The position numbers were made by a program, and so were the translations under genes. A DNA stretch of 57,846 nt from a virus, in the IMG/VR virus record IMGVR_UViG_3300028837_000819, positions 1 to 57,846 of that record; one strand, given 5' to 3'. Below, in pieces: positions 8,809 through 17,900 of the stretch. The first letter of the stretch is position 1, and each line of letters starts with the position of its first letter. The notes beneath the pieces are model-generated. The model saw only the letters and a list, made by a program, of their open reading frames with translations. It was not told where the DNA came from and ran no database searches.

Positions 8809-10086
8809 GTGGCGACGAAGGCGAAGACGAAGAAGAAGCCCACGAAGAAGAAGCGGGCCAAGGGGTCCAACGGCCATTACGCGCGCGCGAATGTCGTGAG
8901 GCTCAAGGTCGCGGACCTCGAAGACGCTCCCTACAACGCGAGGACGATCACGCAGAAAGCTCTCAAGGGACTCTTCAAGAGCCTCGAAGAGTTCGGCCTC
9001 GTGCATCTCCCCGTGGTCAACAAGCGCAAGAAGAAGTACCGGATCATCGGCGGCCACCAGCGGGTCCTTCTTCTCAGGCGAGAGGGGGTCGAGCATGTAT
9101 GGTGCATCGTGGTGGAGGTCCCCGACGACGTTGAGCGAAAGGCCAACTTCACGCTCAATAACCGAGCTATCCAAGGGGAATTCGTTCCCGAACTCACCCG
9201 AGACCTACTGGACCGGATTCGGGGTCTCGTCGATAACGCAGACGCGAAAGACTCGCCCTTCAAGCTCCTCAACTTCGACGAGCTAGTGAAGCGGGTCTCC
9301 CGGAACATGAACGTGCTCTCCGGCGAGAACGGACAGCCGATCATCCTGAACGAGGGCCGCGTCGACGAGGACGCCGAGCCGCAGATGACGAAGACCAAGG
9401 CCGACTCTCAGGTCGGGACGATCTACGAACTCGGGGATCACCGCATTCACTGTGGGGGTCTCAAGGGTGTCGGGAGTCTCAAGGCGTTCGGTGTCGCAGA
9501 CGACGTGGTGGACATGGCCTTCACCCGGATCGCTGATCCCAAGACGCTGAGCGAGGGGTACCTCGACTCGTATCTCGGGACGATACTGGAGGGCACGAGG
9601 GGGGCCGTTTACATCGTCACGACGACGCGGAACCTCGCGCAGATTCAGCAGCGCTTCGAGGCTCTCCACGGGCACTGGTCAACTACGCTCATGTGGGTCT
9701 ATCCCGAGGCGAGCCCGTCGGTCGACGAGCGGTACCGGGACGTGCTCATCCCCGTCATCTATGGCTGGCCGGAGGGGGCGGATCGCCAGTTCTATGGGGA
9801 GAAGCGGATCAGCAACGTCTTCACCCTGAAGCGGGCACCGAAGAACAAGCTGCCGGTGGAGATCGCCATCAAGGCGTACGCGCTGTCCTCGTGCGACGGG
9901 GACAACGTGCTCGATGTGGACGTGGGGGACGGCTCAAGTGTCATCGCCGCGAGCATGACCCCGCGTCATCTGATTGGCTACGTACGAACGGCCCACGCCT
10001 GTGACAAGGTGCGGAGGAGATGGGCCGAATTCATTCATGGGCCGAAGTGCAACTGGAAAGCGCTTACACCGAAGCGTTCCGGATGA
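8809..10086 (+). CDS. ParB-like/DNA methyltransferase fusion with degenerate catalytic motifs
   Basis: GTG 8809 is chosen because AAGGGAGG (8795-8802) lies 6 nt upstream; an ATG at 8755 would overlap the spike gene without a site. The 425-residue product has a basic N-terminus, a ParB/Srx-like domain (about 25-130; IIGGHQR corresponds to the ParB box) and a C-terminal region that aligns by eye with the intact fusion at 10323. The expected DPPY (motif IV) reads TRIA at about residues 239-242, and the expected DPFVGSGTT reads DVDVGDGSS at about 369-377. The tail RRRWAEFIHG matches RRRWAESVHG of the paralogue. Methylation is therefore unlikely; a DNA-binding, decoy or regulatory role is inference. 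Confidence 0.75.
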   Translation: MATKAKTKKKPTKKKRAKGSNGHYARANVVRLKVADLEDAPYNARTITQKALKGLFKSLEEFGLVHLPVVNKRKKKYRIIGGHQRVLLLRREGVEHVWCIVVEVPDDVERKANFTLNNRAIQGEFVPELTRDLLDRIRGLVDNADAKDSPFKLLNFDELVKRVSRNMNVLSGENGQPIILNEGRVDEDAEPQMTKTKADSQVGTIYELGDHRIHCGGLKGVGSLKAFGVADDVVDMAFTRIADPKTLSEGYLDSYLGTILEGTRGAVYIVTTTRNLAQIQQRFEALHGHWSTTLMWVYPEASPSVDERYRDVLIPVIYGWPEGADRQFYGEKRISNVFTLKRAPKNKLPVEIAIKAYALSSCDGDNVLDVDVGDGSSVIAASMTPRHLIGYVRTAHACDKVRRRWAEFIHGPKCNWKALTPKRSG

Positions 10087-10106
10087 CCGGAGGTGGAGGG
10101 CGCTGT

Positions 10107-10319
10107 GTGGAAGAACGAGAGCCGACGCTGTTAGGAAAGATCGCGTGCTTCTTTGGGGTGCACCCGTGGCAGTACAACACCCCGTGGAAGGGCGAGTACA
10201 TGTGGCCTCACCGGAGCCGGTGGAGGTGGAAGAGGCGCTGCATTGTCTGCGGGGTCGAGGAGGTCTGGTATCCTCACCTTCAAGGGCAGTCGAGCGGCGG
10301 ATGGCACAGACAGAGGTGA
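10107..10319 (+). CDS. Small zinc-ribbon phage protein (DUF1660-like pattern)
   Basis: GTG 10107 follows GGAGGG (10095-10100) at 6 nt; an in-frame ATG at 10083 also exists. The 70-residue product has the layout CFFGVHPW, a Trp/Arg/His-rich stretch, then CIVCG and VEEVWYPH. This spacing (Cys, FG-H-W, then C-x-x-C-G) is the one I know from small phage/prophage DUF1660-type zinc-ribbon proteins of unknown function. It lies between the two ParB-methyltransferase genes, with 3 nt to the next ATG. The family link is by pattern only. Confidence 0.6.
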   Translation: MEEREPTLLGKIACFFGVHPWQYNTPWKGEYMWPHRSRWRWKRRCIVCGVEEVWYPHLQGQSSGGWHRQR

Positions 10320-10322
10320 TCT

Positions 10323-11555
10323 ATGCCGATTGAGATGACGAAGCCGACGATCATGCGGCTCAAGCTGAGCACGCTTGAGTTCTCGAACTACAACCCGAGG
10401 CAGATCAGCGAGACCGCGATGCAGGGTCTCCGCGAGGCGCTGGCCGAGTTGGGTCTCATGGACATGCCTCTCGTCAACGTCGCCGACGGGAAGAAGAGGA
10501 TCATCAGCGGCCACATGCGCGCGCGAGCGCTTATGGAGGAGGGGTACACGGAGGCGGACTGCCTCGTCGTGGAGTTCGACGACCTGAAGGAGCAGATGGC
10601 GAACATCACGATGAACAACCCGGCCGTTCAGGGGAAGTGGGACCTGAAGGACATCGTGCCGACGCTCGATCAGATCACGGCGGACCTACCGAAGCCGGAC
10701 CACATGCTGCTGGAGACCTTGCTCCGGGACATCAGGAAGCAGGTCTCGCGCAACCCGGACCTGAGACCGTCGGGCAAGAAGTTCGCGGGCGGCACGCCCA
10801 AGTCGAGCGCCGGAGTGATCTACGGCCTCGGCCCGCACCGGCTGTACTGCGGAGCCATGCAGGACAAGGACGCGTTCCCCTTCATCTTCGGGAAGAAGCG
10901 AGCGACGGCGTGCGTCACCGATCCTCCGTACAACGTCCAGTACGAGCAGGCGGGCAAGGACGGCGAGATCGAGAATGACAACATGAGCCCGGCTGAGTTC
11001 CGGTCCTTCATGGAGGACGTGGTGTCCGTGATCCGGGCGTACGTCTCCGGCGTCACCTACATGTTCATGTCGAGCAAGTACCTGCCCGTCGTGCAGGACG
11101 TGTGGGAGTATCACGACGGGATCGTGGATCGCTGGATGGCGTGGGTGAAGACGAACCCGAGCGTCAGCAGCTTCCGGACGGTGGACTTCCACAGCCAGTT
11201 CGAGTGGATCATGTTCGGGTACAAGGCCGGGGCGAGTGTGCCGGAGGTCGAGACGGCGAGGACGAACCTCCTCATGTTCCCGAAGCCAGCAGTCAACAAG
11301 CTCCACCCGACGCAGAAGCCGCTCGAAGTGGTCGCGCCTCTGGTCGAGGACGCCACCGACGAGGGCGAGATCGTCTTCGATCCCTTTGTCGGGAGTGGGA
11401 CTACGATCATCGTCTGCGAGGTCCTGAAGCGCGTGTGCTTCGCCTGTGAGCTTGATCCCCGGCACGTGGACACCGCTCGACGGCGTTGGGCCGAGAGCGT
11501 GCACGGCGAGAATTGTGATTGGGAAGACTTGACTAAGGCGGTTTCGGCTATATGA
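10323..11555 (+). CDS. ParB-like domain fused to N4/N6 DNA methyltransferase (apparently intact)
   Basis: ATG 10323 after AGAGGTG. The 410-residue product has a ParB/Srx-like N-terminal domain (about 1-120; LEFSNYNPRQIS, IISGHMRARALMEEG) and a beta-class methyltransferase domain. DPPY is at about residues 200-203 and DPFVGSGTT at about 355-363, in the order IV then I expected for N6_N4_Mtase (PF01555). Between them is a target-recognition-like region. Such fusions are common in phages and prophages and probably methylate adenine-N6 or cytosine-N4 to evade restriction; no restriction nuclease is adjacent. It is a paralogue of the degenerate gene at 8809. The last codons carry a promoter-like sequence. 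Confidence 0.85.
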   Translation: MPIEMTKPTIMRLKLSTLEFSNYNPRQISETAMQGLREALAELGLMDMPLVNVADGKKRIISGHMRARALMEEGYTEADCLVVEFDDLKEQMANITMNNPAVQGKWDLKDIVPTLDQITADLPKPDHMLLETLLRDIRKQVSRNPDLRPSGKKFAGGTPKSSAGVIYGLGPHRLYCGAMQDKDAFPFIFGKKRATACVTDPPYNVQYEQAGKDGEIENDNMSPAEFRSFMEDVVSVIRAYVSGVTYMFMSSKYLPVVQDVWEYHDGIVDRWMAWVKTNPSVSSFRTVDFHSQFEWIMFGYKAGASVPEVETARTNLLMFPKPAVNKLHPTQKPLEVVAPLVEDATDEGEIVFDPFVGSGTTIIVCEVLKRVCFACELDPRHVDTARRRWAESVHGENCDWEDLTKAVSAI

Positions 11556-11556
11556 T
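11529..11556 (+). promoter_or_regulatory. Strong sigma70-like promoter
   Basis: TTGACT (11529-11534), 16-bp spacer, TATGAT (11551-11556): five of six matches in each box, overlapping the methyltransferase stop codon. The predicted start is near 11563, upstream of a 15-bp palindrome and the ATG at 11600. It should drive the nuclease gene and the polyprotein. Confidence 0.65.
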
Positions 11557-11572
11557 GGCCGATGTCACACTG

Positions 11573-11587
11573 CTCTATTAAATAGAG
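11573..11587. promoter_or_regulatory. 15-bp palindrome between promoter and start (operator or leader hairpin)
   Basis: CTCTATT-A-AATAGAG, perfect 7-bp arms around one base, about 10-24 nt downstream of the predicted transcription start. The right arm touches the ribosome site (AGAGGAG) of ATG 11600. Either a repressor operator or an RNA stem limiting translation would fit. Confidence 0.5.
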
Positions 11588-11599
11588 GAGAAAGCGACG

Positions 11600-11941
11600 A
11601 TGGATGCACCGAAGTATCTGTACCATGCCACCTACCTTGCAAACTATGACGGGGACACCATTGACCTCAACGTGGACCTCGGCTTCAACATCAACGTGAC
11701 GATCCGCGTACGGCTCCTCGGTGTGGACACGCCCGAGCTTCGGGGTGTCGACGAGGCCGAGAAGACGCGCGGCCAGCGGGCGAAGGACTTCACCTGTCAG
11801 TTCCTCTCGGGCGAGGACGTGATCGTCAAGACCTACAAGGACAAGAAGGGGAAGTACGGCCGATGGCTCGCGGAGCTTTGGGTCGGGCAGAGGAGCTTGG
11901 GCGACGCGCTGCAGGAGGCGGGGCTCGCGGCTCCCATGTGA
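11600..11941 (+). CDS. Staphylococcal-nuclease-like (thermonuclease) protein
   Basis: The 113-residue product covers a compact SNase domain: YDGDTIDL near residues 17-24, RVRLLGVDTPELRG near 36-49, and KGKYGRWLAEL near 88-98. These hold the counterparts of the SNase catalytic Asp/Arg/Asp/Glu and second Arg, so a Ca-dependent nuclease activity is likely. No signal peptide is seen, so it would act in the cell or in the virion. AGAGGAG lies upstream of ATG 11600, and a strong promoter and palindrome precede it. It is the active-looking partner of a degenerate relative at 38774. Degradation of host or competitor DNA or RNA is possible but inferred. Confidence 0.85.
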   Translation: MDAPKYLYHATYLANYDGDTIDLNVDLGFNINVTIRVRLLGVDTPELRGVDEAEKTRGQRAKDFTCQFLSGEDVIVKTYKDKKGKYGRWLAELWVGQRSLGDALQEAGLAAPM

Positions 11942-11963
11942 CGGGTCGGATCGGGAATATCAG

Positions 11964-14900
11964 ATGCCCTTGACGTACAAGGTCCCTAAGAACGTCCGCG
12001 CAGCGGCCGAGAATGCCCTCAGAGCGCACGCAAAGCGTCCGGGCGGCTCGGAAGCCGTCTCGGGGGCCGGTATCGCGACAGCGCTCAAGGAAGGCACCGT
12101 GGGGCTCGATCTGGTGGCCTCTCTGCACCGGTTCTTCACGATCAACGAGCGCCTATACCGTGCAGCCATACGGACCCTCCAAGATGACCTCACCGCGCCC
12201 GTGATCCTGTCGTGGAGACTACATGGGGACACGGGCGGCAAGGTATGGGCTCGCCGGGTCTTCACGCAGGCGGTGAAGGAGGGACTCCTCGAAGAGGATC
12301 AGTACGCCGCCCTCTTCCGCCGCGAGCCCGAGCAGATTTACGACCTCTTCGCCGCCGACGCGTGGCGATGGGAGTACGGCCTCGATCCACGGAGCGCCGC
12401 TCGCTTCGTCGAGGAGTACGCTCACCAGACCGGCAACCTTCTGGAGATCAACCGGGCCTTCGGCGACGGAGCAAAGGCCGTCGGCAACGCCGTCTATCGC
12501 CGGTACCACACGCCCAACCCGTTCGAGGAAGTGTACAAGGCGATGGTCGTGGAGGACGTGGACTACAAGCTCGCGGCCGAGCTTGATCTCCATGACATGT
12601 GCCGGAGCGCGAACATCCCGCTGAGCGAATCGCTCTTCCCGCAGATCGCGAACAAGTCCGACCTCACCGTGGCGAAGACGATATGGGGCCAGTTCGTCGC
12701 GTACTTCATCCTTGCCGTCGAGGCTCCGGACCTTCTCAAGCCGGTGCACAAGGGCTCGAAGATTCCGCCGCTCCTGATGCAGACTCCGAAGAAGCACTTC
12801 GCGTACCCGGACCCGATCAACACCTACATCCGTTACTTCCATCCCGATGGCGCGAAATACGTGGACCCCAACAAGGACAAGAAGTTTGTGGGCCTTGAGG
12901 TCGAAGCCGAGAACCTCATGAAGCGCGCGTTCTATGGGAAGAAGATCACCCGAGTGCAGGCTCTCAAGTTCCTCGGCCGAGCCCGACGCTGGACCGCGAA
13001 GAACAAGATGGCCGGGAGCCTCTTCCACATCTTCAACGCTGACTGGAAGAAGGCCAACTGGCAGCACATCCTTGACAACATCCCGCTCGAAGCCGACGTC
13101 CAGCCTGCCTTCGCGGCGTTCGTCGCGGGCAACCCGATGCCTGCCGAGGGTGTGGACCTACAACAGACGCTCGCCAAGAAAGCCACGAAGGTGGGGGTCA
13201 TCAAGGCGCTGTCCATTCAGTATGGCGACATGCCGACGGCCATCGAGCCCATGAAGCTCCGTGACACGGACTCCGGCAAGTGGGCCAAGGGAGAGAAGAC
13301 TCCGCTCGGAGTTTACAGCGTTCTCCTGAGTGCGGGGACGGATCACAAGTTCATCATGCTCGGCGCATACAAGGTGCCAAGCCAGAACGAGCCGATCCTC
13401 GTGTATCACCCGGAGTTCGACGAGGCGAATCTCAAGCTCACAGGCGACGCCAAGCTCCTCGACGCGCTCAAGAAGAAGAGCGTCATCATCGTGCAGGGTC
13501 ACAAGGACATGCCGGGCACTATCTACGGAGCGCCCGAGAAGCCGAAGAAAGAGGATCAGGCACCGGGCGCGGCCGAAGACGAGGACGCGCTCCTCGCCTT
13601 CATCGCCAGCGAGCTTGAGTTGCCAGTCGACGAGGTGAAGGCGATCTCCCTCACGCTCACTGAGTCGTGGGCCACGTTCGGATACGAGTATCCGGAGTGG
13701 ATGTTCATCGAGACGACGGACCTTGATTACAAGAAGGAGGGCACGGAGTTCTCGCTGAAGCTCCTCGGCGCGTTCGAGACGGCCGTCCAGATGGTCATTG
13801 CCTACCGGGATGATGACGGCGATCTCGGGTGGACCGACGATGACGAGTTCTCGCAGGCGATCACGAAGCACTATGTCCGCCCGCAGGGGTGGGAGCCCAA
13901 CGTTCCCGAGGACCCGGCCTTCCCCGATTGGGTTCCCAAAGAGCTTGGCAAGATGTTCGGAGTCGGGGCGGCCAACGTCAGTCAGGTACCGCTCAGCAGT
14001 ACCAAGTTTGCCAAGGCGTGCAAGATAGAGAGCCTTGAGTGCAAGTCGTACTCGCAGTGGGTGTACTGCGGGCCGACCTACCAACTCATTGGTGCGGCGC
14101 AGATCGGCGGCGTCGTCCACATCGTCTTTCAGGACATCATTGACCCGAACGACCTCATAGGTCCGATGGACTCGATGGCGTCGCAGTCGGTGTACGACGG
14201 GACCGCGTACCCGTCGGACAAGAAGCAAGCGCTTCCCGATGACCTCCACAAGTTCACGGACGAAGAATACTCGGCGATCAAGAATCAGTACAACCTTGAG
14301 GAGCCGGACGTTCTCTCTGTCCCTCTCGAAACCACGGATAGCTACGACACCGCGAAGGAGAACGGGTGGGGCTTCCGTCGCGGGACTGTGTGGGGGGTGA
14401 AGACAGCGGGCGGCGCGTGGCTCTATTACAAGGTTTCCGGAGCCTTCAAGAAAGGCTTCGAGGTCATGTTCCTCCTGTACAAGGGTGAGGATCAGAACAG
14501 CACCACCGATATCGCGTTCTTCTACGATTCCGTCTTCAAGGGTGGCCTCAACAACGGTGACATCATCCCGGCTGCGCAGGTCCCCGTTACGTCCCCGCCC
14601 AAGTTCGTCGTCGGGGACGTGCTCGATTTCCCGTCGGCCCGGTGGGCGGTGTTGGGGTTCCAGTCCCAACAGTATCTCCTTCAGCCTCTCAACGTCAGCT
14701 ACGATATCAAGGCCACGACCACGGGCTTTCAGGACGTTGTGGAGGGGGCGGCCGAGAAGGTCGGCCACATCGACGAGCCGCTCGCTGGCGCGCTCCTCAC
14801 CGCGCACATCGTTCTCCCAAGCGGTTGGGAGCACATGCCGAAGGCCGAGTTCGTCGAGGAGACTGGACTCGCGCTCGGGACCGCCGTCAACATGGGCGGG

Positions 14901-17900
14901 AGCAATTATTGGATCAGCGGCGGCGTGAAGAACACGGCTGGCGAAACATACGTGCTCGGAACACGGCCCGCGACGTCAAAGAATTCCGGCTGGTCTGATA
15001 TCGCGTACATCGAGCCGCTCCTCTCGCCTGCTAGTGACTACATCACCGAGTACGAGTCCACGTACGAGCCCACCGATCCGAAGCCGGAGCCCGGTGCGGA
15101 GGACGCGCTCGACGCGGTGGACGACGAGGCTGGCAACGCTGCGATGAGCGGTACGAATCCTGCCTTCACCTTCCTCAAGAAGAAGGATTGGACTCCGGCG
15201 GTCAAGAGTGAGAGCCCTGAGTTCCAGTGGGACCTCGGAGCGAAGCTCCAATACGGTCCGGAGAAGACGCGGACGATCATCGGGTACGGCTTCGCCGACG
15301 AGGCTGCTATCTACGTCATGGTCACCGAGAAGGGCAACGTCAACTTCAAGTCTGTCAAGGTGGGGAATCAGCAGTATGGCCCCGTGATCGAGTACGTCCA
15401 GAACATCGTTGACAACCTTCACCCGAAGCCGAGTGACGCGGGGAAGCAGAAGTTCCCGAAGCTCAATTACGGGCTCTCGTCGCACGCCAAGAAGCTCGCG
15501 CAGAAGCACGATCTGATCTATATCTCGTCGCCTGCCAATGCTCCCTTCTACGTGGGCTCCAAGATTTACGATAGCGTCGAAGGTAAGAGCGGCTGGCTCG
15601 TCGCGTGGACTGGTGACCCCGAGGAGCACGAGTTCAACGGGATCATCATGTACAAGGACGGCACGTGGTCCGAGCAGTCCTTCAACGCGATCCTCAACAA
15701 CCTGAGCATCAAGTACGCGAACACCAACGTGATCGACGAGACTGAGGGTGACATCACCTTTGGCAAGGGTTCTGAGAACGTCTCCATGACGGTGAACTAC
15801 CCCGGAGGCTCGCTGCCGACCAAGCCGGTCGAGGGGTGGGATGACCCAACGCCGGTTCAGCAGCCCGCCTTCCCGGAGCTTCCTTCAGGCAAGCACATCT
15901 CGGCTGGCGTCGTTGCCGTCTTCCCGGCAACTTCGACGGGCGTCAACAGCGGACCCACCATCGCGGTGCTCCCGAAGGCGACGTTTGTCATGACGCATCC
16001 GATGAACGAGTTCGCCGGGTACTCGATCACGTTCCCGAAGGGCACCGTCGAGCCGGGCGAGTCCATCGAGAAGGCTGCCGTTCGAGAGTGCTTCGAGGAG
16101 ACGGGTCTCACCATGAAGCTCGTCGCGTTCCTCGGGGACTACAAGGGCCAGTCCTCGTTGACGCGGATGTTCATGGGGTACGTGACCGGCGGCGATCCGA
16201 AGGCGGCCGGGAAGGAAACCGACGCCGTCTCCCTGAAGCCATTCGACTTCGCTGCGCCGCCCTCGGAGCAGAAGTGGTGGAGTCAGCTTCAGGATCGTGA
16301 CAAGAAGATCGTGGACGATGCCATCGACTGGATGAACACCAACGGGCTCCCCAATGAGGTGAAGATCAGCGAGGCGGCAGAGGACAGCGCCGTTACCGGA
16401 CCACAGGACACGGAAGGCTCGAACGGACCGGATACCTACGACCCGAAGGCTGAGCACGAGTACAAGCAGGAGTTCCCCAAGCAACTCATCAGCACGGCGG
16501 ACTATAAGGTCACCGTCGATACGAAGAAGTGGTGCGGCTCCTTCTTCGGCACGGTGTATTACGAGCAGTGGTGGTACGGGAAGCAACTGGAATGGATCAA
16601 CTTGGGCTATCCGCCCGTCGGCGCTCTCATCAAAGCTCCGGATGCTCAGGTCCCGGTCTCGCGCGTGCGCGCGTACGTGGACACGAAGGAGAAGGATGAG
16701 GGGGGCGAATACTTCGGGACCTACATCGTCGTCGAGTACGAGGACAAGACGACTCATTGGGCGCTCCTCATCAACAGCGGTCAGGCTGGAGCAACGCCTT
16801 ACAAGCCCGAAGTCTTCCAGCCCGTCGTCTCGAAAACGTCTGTCAAGCCGACGGCGATCACGGCGGACACGACCAAGGACGATGTGTGGAAGACGCTCCT
16901 CTTCAAGGCCCCGTTCCCCGTCAGTCAGGAAATGCAGGACGCGCTCAAGAAGACGGCGGCGGCGATCCCCTCGATACCGGCCACCTTCTCGTGCGCGAAG
17001 AACATGACGAAGGGACCTCCCTACGGAGAGATCGTCGTCTATCCGGCGCTCGATTCGGACGTGCCGTACCTCGTGGCCGGGTACGTCGAGTGGAAAGACA
17101 CGGAGGGAAACGATTACAGCTTCGCGCTCCTTGTCGGCGGCGGCAAGGTACAGGTCATTCCGTCGCTCAACTTCATAACCGACGAGTGGTCCATAGACGC
17201 GAACGCGAAAGCGGCACAGAGCCCGGCCGATCCGTTCTTCACACACCCGGACCCCAACATCAACGCGGTCATTCAGCAAATCTATGCCAACGGCGGGGAC
17301 ACCAAGGCCGTCGGCACGACGGTCGGTCAGTTCAAGGATCAGTGGATGAAGGAGGCGAAGCTCCCTGCCTACGCCGTCGTCACCAAGCCTCTCCTTCAGG
17401 ACGTGGCGTCGCTCTTCGTTCCCGGTGCGGCCACGCAGGCACAGTACGACGCCATTGTCGGTTGCCTCAAAGCCCGGATGAAGGCCACGCACAAGAACAA
17501 GGGCAAGAAGGGCACGAGCGCCGGGACCGCTGTCGCCACGCCGCAGATCACGGCCGCCGCTCCGGTTCTTCCCGAGGTCAACGTTCCGAAGAAGGTCCTG
17601 AAAGCGAAGGGACTCAACGTCGAGTCCGCCGTCTATCAGAACTACGTCAATACCCCGCAGCCGATGCTCTTCAGCGATCTCGGTCAGACCGTTGGTGGTG
17701 GCTCGAAGCCGAACAAGCTCCTTGCCGGTCCCGGCGGGACGAAGTGGTTCTTCAAGATGGGTCCGGGGAAGGAGACCTTCCGGCCGTACGTGGACCGTGC
17801 GGCGTATCTGATCTCCGACCTCGTGAAGGATAACAACATCCCCGTCGGCGTCATGGAGTTCGAGGGCGGCGTCGGGTCCTACCAGCCGTACGCCGAGGAC

